Below are positions 26,276 to 33,436 of a stretch of DNA of 44,969 bases, piece after piece. Source of the DNA: Ruminococcaceae bacterium UBA2857. Lineage in GTDB: Bacteria > Bacillota > Clostridia > Oscillospirales > Acutalibacteraceae. The notes below the pieces were generated by a model that saw only the letters and a list, made by a program, of their open reading frames with translations, had not been told where the DNA came from and searched no databases. Location of the stretch: positions 1 through 44,969 of the forward strand of contig DEFH01000027.1 of assembly GCA_002350705.1 (NCBI GenBank), written 5' to 3'. The translations under genes and the position numbers were made by a program. Numbering within the stretch: the first letter of the stretch is position 1; each line of letters begins with the position of its first letter.

Positions 26276-27766
26276 TCAGGAATTCAGTATATCCAAATAA
26301 TTTTGTACTTTTTGGATTAATGGGTGATAATTGGAAATGCTCCGGTTTTTCCAGGCAGGATAAATCTGTATGCCGTCCATCATAAAGAGAAATTTTCTGT
26401 CAAGCTCAAAATCTTCCGTCTGATAGGGAATGATCGTATTTCCCGAGCCGATGGCAGAGCTTACCTCTCTTTTTACCCATTGGGAGCGAACCGCATCGGG
26501 CGTCAGAAGCAAAACCAGAATTTTTGTGGCATTGATGGCAACAGGAATCTCTTCCAGGTAGTCTGAACCCGGAGGAATACATTCGGGTGCGATCCAGCAG
26601 GCAATCCCTTTTTGCTGAATGGCATGGCAGATGTCATGAGCAATCTCACTCTGTTTGGAGCTGTAGCTGATGAACACTGTCGGCTCTTTTGGAAACCTGT
26701 TTTCAATCATCCTTTTGACATTGTCTGCAAACGAATGGAGTTTGTCACCGTCCAGCTCGTAAAAAACGATTTCTTCCAGTTCATCAATTGTTTCCAGAGC
26801 GGTCACGCATTGTTTGAACAAGGGAGCCGCAATATATTGATTGTTGATTTTTTGCCGTCCTGTTCCGAGAAGGGGAAGAGCTACTCTTTTGACAGGAATC
26901 CCCCAGTTATTTGCCTGTTCCAGCATATAGCGGAAGGTGATAAAGGCACTGCGGAGCATGACTTCATCTGTTTCGGCTTTGAAAAAATCTTTGTAGCTCA
27001 TCAGTTCCACACAGGCGATCCGATGAAAATTACTGTCGGGAATTTCTTCGGACAGCCAGCAGTTCATGGTTCTGAGATCCAGTGCAGGACGTTTGGCCAG
27101 ATTTTTGAGGATAATCCCCTTTTCCTGTATGAGTGCTGCAATGAGCGTTCTTTTGGAGGGAATATAACTGTTTTTGGCGGCGGAACACACTACAATATCA
27201 TATTCTTCGTCGGAAGATGCCAGATTGCCGTGTTTGAAAGTGATTTTTTTATTGCCGACGGGATTGTAAGTGAAAATGGTCTGTGCAGAATCATTTTTGG
27301 GAAACACTTCACAGCACGTTTCAAGGGCTGCTTTTTCAAAGAGGGGACACATAGCGGTATATATATCATCCATAAAATGAGAGATTGTGTCCGGATAGTC
27401 ATTGATATTTTCAAGCGTAACAGACAGTTCTGTCTTTTCCGTATGTTCCGAAAAGTACACGCCAATCAATCGGGACAGGTTTTCAACGGTTGCCTGCACG
27501 ATTTCCGACATGATCCGAAAAATAAAAAATATATCTCGGTCATCGCAGGTAATGGGCTGTTTTTGATTCCGTTCCCAGATATCATATTCATCCAGTTGTC
27601 TCAGAATATGGAGAATCGTATGCAGATGGCTTGCGATTTCATACAGTACGGATAAATTTTTTCCTGTACTTTCTTCATTTCTCAGATACATTTTTAATGT
27701 TTCTTCAAAACAGAATATCTGACTTTTCAAAGATAGGTTTTTCTGTTTCAGCCGTTCGGCATCCAT
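26276..27766 (-). CDS. Macro-like plus C-terminal TIR domain protein, candidate immune NADase
   Basis: 496 residues; ATG 27766 follows GGGGG. Residues 1 to about 165 are mainly helical with a short coiled-coil-like start (LKQKNLSLKSQI). Residues about 170-345 resemble a divergent macro domain: KITFKHGNL, then DIVVCSAAKN, and VALPLLGTGRQKINNQYIAAP matching the phosphate-binding loop, though the glycine-rich loop 1 is missing. Residues about 362-475 are a TIR domain (VFISYSSKQ, GIACWIAP, ILVLLLTPDAV) with the S-x-W-x-x-x-E motif at 428-434, giving E434 as the likely NADase glutamate. Bacterial TIR domains cleave NAD or make ADP-ribose-type signals, and macro domains bind ADP-ribose derivatives. 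Sensor-effector immunity in one chain is therefore my inference. It follows trpS on the same strand with only a hairpin between. No phage or mobile genes adjoin it. Confidence 0.75.
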   Translation of the reverse strand: MDAERLKQKNLSLKSQIFCFEETLKMYLRNEESTGKNLSVLYEIASHLHTILHILRQLDEYDIWERNQKQPITCDDRDIFFIFRIMSEIVQATVENLSRLIGVYFSEHTEKTELSVTLENINDYPDTISHFMDDIYTAMCPLFEKAALETCCEVFPKNDSAQTIFTYNPVGNKKITFKHGNLASSDEEYDIVVCSAAKNSYIPSKRTLIAALIQEKGIILKNLAKRPALDLRTMNCWLSEEIPDSNFHRIACVELMSYKDFFKAETDEVMLRSAFITFRYMLEQANNWGIPVKRVALPLLGTGRQKINNQYIAAPLFKQCVTALETIDELEEIVFYELDGDKLHSFADNVKRMIENRFPKEPTVFISYSSKQSEIAHDICHAIQQKGIACWIAPECIPPGSDYLEEIPVAINATKILVLLLTPDAVRSQWVKREVSSAIGSGNTIIPYQTEDFELDRKFLFMMDGIQIYPAWKNRSISNYHPLIQKVQNYLDILNS

Positions 27767-27791
27767 GAAAATTTCCCCCTTTCATATGGCA

Positions 27792-27827
27792 AAATGCTGA
27801 AACCATTGTCATACGGTTTCAGCATTT
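27792..27827 (-). terminator. Hairpin between trpS and the macro-TIR gene, possible leaky terminator
   Basis: A perfect 13-base-pair stem (AAATGCTGAAACC with GGTTTCAGCATTT) and a ten-base loop. Reading minus, it begins eight bases after the trpS stop but has only a short T tract (TTTTG). Only 25 bases separate it from the next start codon, so no separate promoter fits downstream. It may act as a partial terminator that sets low read-through into the TIR gene. Confidence 0.6.
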
Positions 27828-27835
27828 GTTTTTGA

Positions 27836-28840
27836 TTATTTGGCAAGGAAACCGATTTTTTTCATTGCCTTGTCAAGTGTACGCTGTGAGATTTTCAGAG
27901 CAATTTCCGCACTCTTCCGGTACTGCTCCGCCAGATAATCCTTATTGGAAATGTAATCTTCAAAGCGTTCCTGTATCGGACGAAGTTCCTCAATGACAGC
28001 CTCTGCAACAGCAGTTTTGAAGTCACCGTAACCTTTGCCCTCAAATTCGGCAGTAATTTCATCAGAAGTCTTTCCCGTAACGGCACTCATAATGCCGATC
28101 AGGTTGTTAATGCCGTCTTTGCCTTCTCCGACACACACGACTGCTTCGGAATCCGTAACGGCTCTTTTGAATTTTTTCATGATGGTATCAGGCTTATCAA
28201 GGACAGCTACCCATGCATTGACATTTTCGTCTGATTTGGACATTTTCTTTGACGGATCCTGCAAAGACATAACTCTTGCACCAACCGTGGAAATATAAGG
28301 ATCAGGCACGGTAAAAGTATTTCCGTAAATACCGTTGAAACGCTCCGCAATATTTCGGGATAATTCAAGGTGCTGTTTCTGGTCTGCTCCCACAGGAACC
28401 ATGTCTGCCTGATACAGCAGAATGTCTGCCGCCATCAGTGACGGATAGGTAAACAAGCCTGCATTGACATTATCAGCGTGTTTCAGGGACTTGTCCTTGA
28501 ACTGTGTCATTCTGGACAGCTCACCGAACTGTGTATAGCAGTCGAGAAGCCATGCCAGTTCAGCGTGTGTATGTACATGACTCTGTATGAAAAACAGGCT
28601 TTTTTCCGTATCAATGCCGCAAGCCAACAGCAATGCATACGCATTGAGGATATTCTGTCTGAAATTTTTCGGTTCCTGTCTGACGGTGACAGCGTGTAAA
28701 TCTGCTACCGCAAAGATACAGTGATAATCATCCTGTAATTTTACCCAGTTTCTCAATGCTCCCAGATAGTTGCCTAATGTAATGGTACCGCTGGGCTGAA
28801 TGGCACTGAAAATGACTTTTTTCTTTTCGGGAGTGTCCAT
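27836..28840 (-). CDS. trpS: Tryptophanyl-tRNA synthetase
   Basis: 334 residues, the bacterial class Ic size. HIGH-equivalent PSGTITLGNYLGALRN at the N-terminus, DLHAVTV, the GADQKQHLELSR substrate region, and KMSKS in DPSKKMSKSDEN. Charges tRNA-Trp. Its ATG shares one base with the upstream aminotransferase stop (TAATG), implying translational coupling. No T-box leader is visible upstream of the pair, although these commonly control trpS in Firmicutes. Confidence 0.97.
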   Translation of the reverse strand: MDTPEKKKVIFSAIQPSGTITLGNYLGALRNWVKLQDDYHCIFAVADLHAVTVRQEPKNFRQNILNAYALLLACGIDTEKSLFFIQSHVHTHAELAWLLDCYTQFGELSRMTQFKDKSLKHADNVNAGLFTYPSLMAADILLYQADMVPVGADQKQHLELSRNIAERFNGIYGNTFTVPDPYISTVGARVMSLQDPSKKMSKSDENVNAWVAVLDKPDTIMKKFKRAVTDSEAVVCVGEGKDGINNLIGIMSAVTGKTSDEITAEFEGKGYGDFKTAVAEAVIEELRPIQERFEDYISNKDYLAEQYRKSAEIALKISQRTLDKAMKKIGFLAK

Positions 28841-30030
28841 TACAGAACCTCCTTTGCGAGTTCTCCGAGAATTTTAATACCTTTTTCCAGCTGTTCATCT
28901 GTAGGAGTGGAGAAATTGATGCGGAAAGAACTGCACTGTTCACTCTCATCCGTCAGGAACGCATTACCGGGAACAACGCATACCTTTCTTAATACAGCCT
29001 GTTTGCAGAAGTCTGCCATGTCTACGCCCTCAGGCAGTTTGCACCAGATAAACAAGCCGCCCTCTATCTTCTGATAAGTAATCTTGTTCGGTACGAGATA
29101 TTTGTCCAGCAAATCCATACAGAAATCAGCTTTCTTTCTGTAGATCTCACGGAGATTTTCCAGATGTGCTTTGAAGTCATACTCTGTCATGAATTTGTAA
29201 GCCACCATTTGTGACCATACGTTTGTATGAACATCCTCACCCTGCTTGCAGACAACCATTTTTTGAACAATTTCCCTTGGTGCAATCACATATCCGACAC
29301 GCATTCCGGGGGACAATACTTTTGAAAAAGAGCCTACATAAGCGACAATGCCGTCTTCATCAAAAGATTTGATCGGAGGAATATTTTCTCCGCTGATACG
29401 CAGTTCCCCATAGGGATTGTCTTCCAGAATCATGACACTGTATTTTTTGGCAAGCTCATAGATTTTCTTTCTCTTTTCGAGGCTTGTTGTTACGCCTGAC
29501 GGATTCTGGAAATTGGCAATAATATAGATAAAACGGACATTTTTTTCTGTTTGCAGAGCCTTTTCCAGCAGTTCGATATTCATGCCGTCACTCTCCACGG
29601 GAATACCGCACAGACGTGCATTATAGGAACGGAATGAATTGAGAGAACCAATAAAGCTCGGTGCTTCACAGATAACCGTATCACCCTCATTGACCATGGA
29701 CTTTGTAATCAGATCCATGACCTGCTGGGCACCTGATGTGATAATCAGGTCATCAAACTCTCTGCCGACATGATAGTTTTCTTTCATGTAGTCTCCGACA
29801 GCTTTCCTGAGCGGCGGATAGCCCTCTGTTACACTGTACTGGAGTGCGGCAATGGGATTTTCTTCAAAGATCTTTGCTGAAATTTCCGCAATCGCTTTTA
29901 CAGGGAACGCTTCGGGAGCGGGGTTGCCTGCCGACAGTGATACAACAGTCGGATCAGCGGCATATTTAAAAATTTCTCTGATAGCTGACGGTTTGAGTGT
30001 TTTGACTCTCTCCGAAAGTACATATTCCAT
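28840..30030 (-). CDS. PLP-dependent aminotransferase, class I/II
   Basis: 396 residues from ATG 30030, chosen because AAGGAAG (30039-30045) lies eight bases upstream; upstream codons at 30054 and 30051 would include that site. Fold-type I motifs: SLSAGNPAPEAFP, ITSGAQQVMDL, NFQNPSGV, ILEDNPYGELR and the PLP lysine in GSFSKVLSPGMRVGY. The overall look is of the 2-aminoadipate/kynurenine/branched-chain aminotransferase group related to LysN and MocR C-terminal domains. The substrate cannot be assigned. Coupled to trpS by a one-base overlap, an odd pairing that might reflect aromatic amino acid use. Confidence 0.88.
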   Translation of the reverse strand: MEYVLSERVKTLKPSAIREIFKYAADPTVVSLSAGNPAPEAFPVKAIAEISAKIFEENPIAALQYSVTEGYPPLRKAVGDYMKENYHVGREFDDLIITSGAQQVMDLITKSMVNEGDTVICEAPSFIGSLNSFRSYNARLCGIPVESDGMNIELLEKALQTEKNVRFIYIIANFQNPSGVTTSLEKRKKIYELAKKYSVMILEDNPYGELRISGENIPPIKSFDEDGIVAYVGSFSKVLSPGMRVGYVIAPREIVQKMVVCKQGEDVHTNVWSQMVAYKFMTEYDFKAHLENLREIYRKKADFCMDLLDKYLVPNKITYQKIEGGLFIWCKLPEGVDMADFCKQAVLRKVCVVPGNAFLTDESEQCSSFRINFSTPTDEQLEKGIKILGELAKEVL

Positions 30031-30071
30031 ATCAACATCTTCCTTCTTCATCAAATAAAATAGATACTTAC

Positions 30072-30100
30072 ATTATACCATATGATGACAAAGACTGCAA
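30072..30100 (-). promoter_or_regulatory. Sigma-A promoter of the aminotransferase-trpS(-TIR) unit
   Basis: On the minus strand: TTGCAG (30095-30100), a 17-base spacer and a perfect TATAAT (30072-30077), 41 bases before ATG 30030. The leader is too short for a T-box. Confidence 0.8.
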
Positions 30101-30143
30101 TAAAAATATCTTTCAGAATTCCATGATATTTTTTGCATGATAA

Positions 30144-30172
30144 TTGACAATAATCAATTCCCGTGATACAAT
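30144..30172 (+). promoter_or_regulatory. Strong sigma-A promoter of the condensation-ACP-ligase operon
   Basis: Perfect TTGACA (30144-30149), a 17-base spacer and TACAAT (30167-30172) with a TG extension. It is divergent from the aminotransferase promoter, with only 43 bases between the two -35 elements, so a single regulator could control both. Confidence 0.85.
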
Positions 30173-30217
30173 GATATTGGTAATTCTATACATTTTTTAA
30201 AAGGAGGCACGATTTTT

Positions 30218-31621
30218 ATGGAAAAAATCATTGGCGGCATAAAACATGACTGCTATCCCCTTACCCCTGCACAAATGGTGCATATGTATACTCTTAATTT
30301 CAGCCCTACCCATGAAGTTGTCAATATCGGAACAGGACAGTTTTTTCAGACGGAATTCAATGTATCTGTACTCCGTGAGGCACTCAACCGTGCAATTGAA
30401 AGATGCGAATCCATGCGTATGAGAATCTGGCGTGAACCCGAAACCAATCAGCTTTGGCAATATGTTGTACCTTATAAAAATCAGTATTTTGAATATTATG
30501 ATTTTTCTGCTCTCACCGAGGAGAAAGCTCATTCTATTCTGGAAAGATGGACTTCTCAGCCGTTTGACACATTCGGCGGAGAACTGTCAAGAATCGTGAT
30601 TGTATCCATGCCCGACGGCTATAACGGTTATTACCTGAATGTACACCATGCCTGTGCGGATTCCTATTCCGTGGTTACTTTTACCAAGGACGTTCTGGAT
30701 TTGTACTGTCATCTGCTGTATGACCTGCCGGCTCCTGCTCCTCTGACCTCTTATATCGAGTCCGTCAAAAAGGATATGGAATATCCCGACAGCAAAAAGG
30801 CAAAGCGTGACGAAGAATTCTGGCATAAAAAGCTTGCCGAGCCCGAGCCGATCTATACAGACTTTACCGGTCCCGGCAGACTTATGCAGATGCGTCAGGC
30901 AAAGAACAATCCCGATCTGAGATGGAGTATGCTCCCGACAAAAGACAGTGCCGGTGCGACCGTTACATACAGTCTGGACGTGGAATCCACTGACAAAATC
31001 CTTGATTTTGCCGAAAAATATAATCTTCCGGCCAGTGTTGTGATTCTGCACGCCATCAGAACTGTCCTTGCCAAGTTCAACAATCAGAATGATGTCACCA
31101 TCCGAGATTTTATCAGCAGACGTTCTACCCTGCTCAATAAAAAATGCGGCGGTGTCAGAATGCACTGCCTGCCCCTGAGAACGATTATTGAACCGACAGC
31201 AACCGTTCTGGAATCCATGGAAATCATCAACAAGGAACAACAGGATGTTTTCCTCCATGCAGACTACTCTACCATGAAGTATTACTATGAAGAAAGAATC
31301 CGTTACAATGCCGATCCCGGTGCAACGTATTTCAGTGTCAGCTTCACTTATCAGCCTGCTACCAGAAAGAGCCTTGTACCGCATCTGAAAAATATTCCTT
31401 TCAAGAGCCGCTGGTATTGCAGCGGAAGACAGCCTCAGCCGTTCTATATCACAGCGATGCACCGCCCGGGTGACGGCGGTCTGAACTTCTATTTCGGCTA
31501 TCAGAAAGAATCCGCAACCCCCGAAGAAATCGAATTCCTGTACTACTTTGTAGGCAGAGTCCTTTTCAGAAGTATTGAGAACCCCGACAAGACGATTCAG
31601 GAAATTATGGATATGGTATAA
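30218..31621 (+). CDS. Stand-alone condensation-domain (acyltransferase) protein
   Basis: 467 residues, about one full NRPS-type C domain with nothing attached. The active-site motif HHxxxD is present as H143-H-A-C-A-D148, followed by SYS. The N-terminal YPLTPAQM matches the C-domain C1 signature. Members of this CoA-dependent-acyltransferase/condensation fold join a thioester-bound acyl group to an amine or alcohol. ATG 30218 follows AAAAGGAGG by ten bases. It heads a three-gene operon with an acyl carrier protein (12 bases later) and an AMP-forming ligase, so it most likely uses the acyl-ACP made by them. Acceptor and product are unknown. Confidence 0.8.
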   Translation: MEKIIGGIKHDCYPLTPAQMVHMYTLNFSPTHEVVNIGTGQFFQTEFNVSVLREALNRAIERCESMRMRIWREPETNQLWQYVVPYKNQYFEYYDFSALTEEKAHSILERWTSQPFDTFGGELSRIVIVSMPDGYNGYYLNVHHACADSYSVVTFTKDVLDLYCHLLYDLPAPAPLTSYIESVKKDMEYPDSKKAKRDEEFWHKKLAEPEPIYTDFTGPGRLMQMRQAKNNPDLRWSMLPTKDSAGATVTYSLDVESTDKILDFAEKYNLPASVVILHAIRTVLAKFNNQNDVTIRDFISRRSTLLNKKCGGVRMHCLPLRTIIEPTATVLESMEIINKEQQDVFLHADYSTMKYYYEERIRYNADPGATYFSVSFTYQPATRKSLVPHLKNIPFKSRWYCSGRQPQPFYITAMHRPGDGGLNFYFGYQKESATPEEIEFLYYFVGRVLFRSIENPDKTIQEIMDMV

Positions 31622-31633
31622 AGGAGAATCATT

Positions 31634-31858
31634 ATGTTTGATCAACTGAAAGATATGATTGTAAATTATGTGGATGTAGACGCTGACAGTATTACAATGG
31701 ATTCCCGTTTTGCGGAAGACCTTGGATTTAATTCCTATGACTATATGTGTATGCTGGGCGACTGTGAAGATGAGTTTGATGTAGAAGTGGATGAATCCGT
31801 TGCCGGAAAGAAAAAGACTGTCGGTGAACTGGTAGACTATTTAGAGGGACTGGCCTGA
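31634..31858 (+). CDS. Acyl carrier protein, dedicated
   Basis: 74 residues, acidic, with the four-helix carrier pattern. The phosphopantetheine serine is probably S34 in DLGFNSYDYM, where the usual DSL motif reads N-S-Y. This departure from housekeeping AcpP suggests specialised partners. Good AAGGAG before ATG 31634. Its TGA overlaps the ligase ATG by one base (TGATG), so synthesis is coupled. No phosphopantetheinyl transferase is in the window. Confidence 0.88.
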   Translation: MFDQLKDMIVNYVDVDADSITMDSRFAEDLGFNSYDYMCMLGDCEDEFDVEVDESVAGKKKTVGELVDYLEGLA

Positions 31859-33366
31859 TGGAAGTAAAAACATTAAAAGATTTGGTGTACAATGCCGCTG
31901 AGTGTTTTGGTGAAGAAGTCTGGGTGCGTGAGTACAAGAAAAAAGAGTTCGTGGAACACAGCTATCAGCAGTTTAAAGATGACTGTGACAGCGTGGGTGT
32001 ATGGATAGAAGAGCATTTTTCCGACAGAGTACACGCTGCCATTGTCGGTTTGACAAGTTATGAGTATCTTGTGGGATGGTTCGGTATACAGGCAAGCGGC
32101 AATGTATCCGTTCCGCTGGACTGTGCCAACAGTGCCGAAAAAATTGCGGATGAAGTCAATCGTTCCGACAGTGAAATTGTATTCCTTGACGATAAACATG
32201 AAAATGATCTGGAGACTTTCAAGAGCCTTTGTCCGAAAGTCAAATATTATATTCATGTTCATAAGCCCATGGAAAATATGCTTTTCTTGGGGGACATTCT
32301 CAGTGAGTACAAGGACAGGACTCCCACAAAGAGTTCACAGGAATCGGATTTGGCGGCGATTCTGTTCACGTCGGGTACAACAGGATTAAGCAAGGGCGTT
32401 ATGCTTTCCAACGGCAATCTGGTTGACAATGCCACCTGTGAGCCTGACGAGGGCTTTCACGGATTCACACGAATGACGGTTCTTCCCATTCATCATGTAT
32501 TCTGTTTCACGTGTGATATTTTGTGCAGTCTCTGGTACGGCAGAACGATTTGTGTCAATGATTCGCTCATGCGTATTATCAAAAATCTCAAAATCTACAG
32601 ACCGACGGAAGTTACGTTTGTACCCATGATTGCAGGTTCTATCCTTACGAGAATGAATCAGCTTGCGGAAACCAATCCCGATAAAATTGCCATCGGTAAA
32701 GAGATTTTCGGTGAAGATTTCCGTGTTATCTATACAGGCGGTGCTTATTTAAGTCCGAAAATCATTGCAGGCTTTCAGGAATTCGGAATTCCGATTGCAC
32801 AGGGCTACGGCATGACGGAATGTTCTCCGAGAATCTGTACGGGTGTCAAAGACTGTCCGAAGCCCGAATCCGTAGGAAGAATTGTTCCCCGATGCGAAGT
32901 TAAAATCGTTGACAATGAAATCTGGGTAAAGAGTCCGTCTGTTATGCAGGGATATTACAAAAATCCCGAAGAGACAGCAAAATCTCTTACGCCTGACGGC
33001 TGGCTGATGACAGGCGATCTGGGCTATATAGAGGACGGCTATGTTTTCATCACGGGAAGAAAGAAAAATCTGATTATTCTTGCCAACGGTGAAAATGTCT
33101 CGCCTGAGGAAATTGAAAATCAGTTTGCTTATTTTGCCCCCATCAAAGAAATTGTCGTTTACGACAAAGACGGCTTGATTACGGCAGAGGTTTTCCCGAA
33201 CCCCGATTATGAATCGGCTGACATAAAAGCCGAAATCCAGGCAAAAATTGATGAAGTCAATGACGGTTTCCCTGCCGCCAAACACATTGTCAATCTTGTT
33301 ATACGGGAAAAAGAGTTTGAAAAAACCGCTTCCAGAAAAATTATCCGCTCCAGTATTACCGGATAA
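31858..33366 (+). CDS. AMP-forming acyl/aminoacyl-ACP ligase (ANL superfamily)
   Basis: 502 residues. Adenylation motifs: ATP-binding TSGTTGLSKG (171-180), GYGMTE (316-321), TGDLG (385-389), hinge ITGRKKNLII and the catalytic lysine K494 in TASRKIIR. No carrier domain is fused, and the preceding gene supplies one in trans. It activates a carboxylic acid as acyl-AMP and should load it on the ACP. Whether the acid is fatty, aromatic or an amino acid cannot be read from the sequence: the Asp that anchors an amino-acid amine in NRPS A domains is not obvious, which favours a non-amino acid. Last gene before a strong terminator. Confidence 0.88.
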   Translation: MEVKTLKDLVYNAAECFGEEVWVREYKKKEFVEHSYQQFKDDCDSVGVWIEEHFSDRVHAAIVGLTSYEYLVGWFGIQASGNVSVPLDCANSAEKIADEVNRSDSEIVFLDDKHENDLETFKSLCPKVKYYIHVHKPMENMLFLGDILSEYKDRTPTKSSQESDLAAILFTSGTTGLSKGVMLSNGNLVDNATCEPDEGFHGFTRMTVLPIHHVFCFTCDILCSLWYGRTICVNDSLMRIIKNLKIYRPTEVTFVPMIAGSILTRMNQLAETNPDKIAIGKEIFGEDFRVIYTGGAYLSPKIIAGFQEFGIPIAQGYGMTECSPRICTGVKDCPKPESVGRIVPRCEVKIVDNEIWVKSPSVMQGYYKNPEETAKSLTPDGWLMTGDLGYIEDGYVFITGRKKNLIILANGENVSPEEIENQFAYFAPIKEIVVYDKDGLITAEVFPNPDYESADIKAEIQAKIDEVNDGFPAAKHIVNLVIREKEFEKTASRKIIRSSITG

Positions 33367-33373
33367 AAAATCA

Positions 33374-33420
33374 CACTGCCCTGACAGACTTTCCAAGTCT
33401 GTCAGGGCAGTGCTTTTTTA
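33374..33420. terminator. Bidirectional terminator between the ligase gene and glgP
   Basis: An 18-base perfect stem beginning CACTGCCCTGACAGACTT and closing AAGTCTGTCAGGGCAGTG, with T runs on both strands. It ends the plus-strand operon and the minus-strand glgP. Confidence 0.95.
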
Positions 33421-33436
33421 TAGAAAGGGATTCGGA

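Noticed and set aside
26612..27655. 347-codon open frame antisense to the macro-TIR gene
   Set aside because: TIR motifs, ribosome binding site and terminator all support the minus-strand gene.
28841..30100. T-box leader expected for trpS
   Set aside because: The promoter lies about 41 bases before the aminotransferase start and trpS follows by overlap, so no T-box-sized leader exists.
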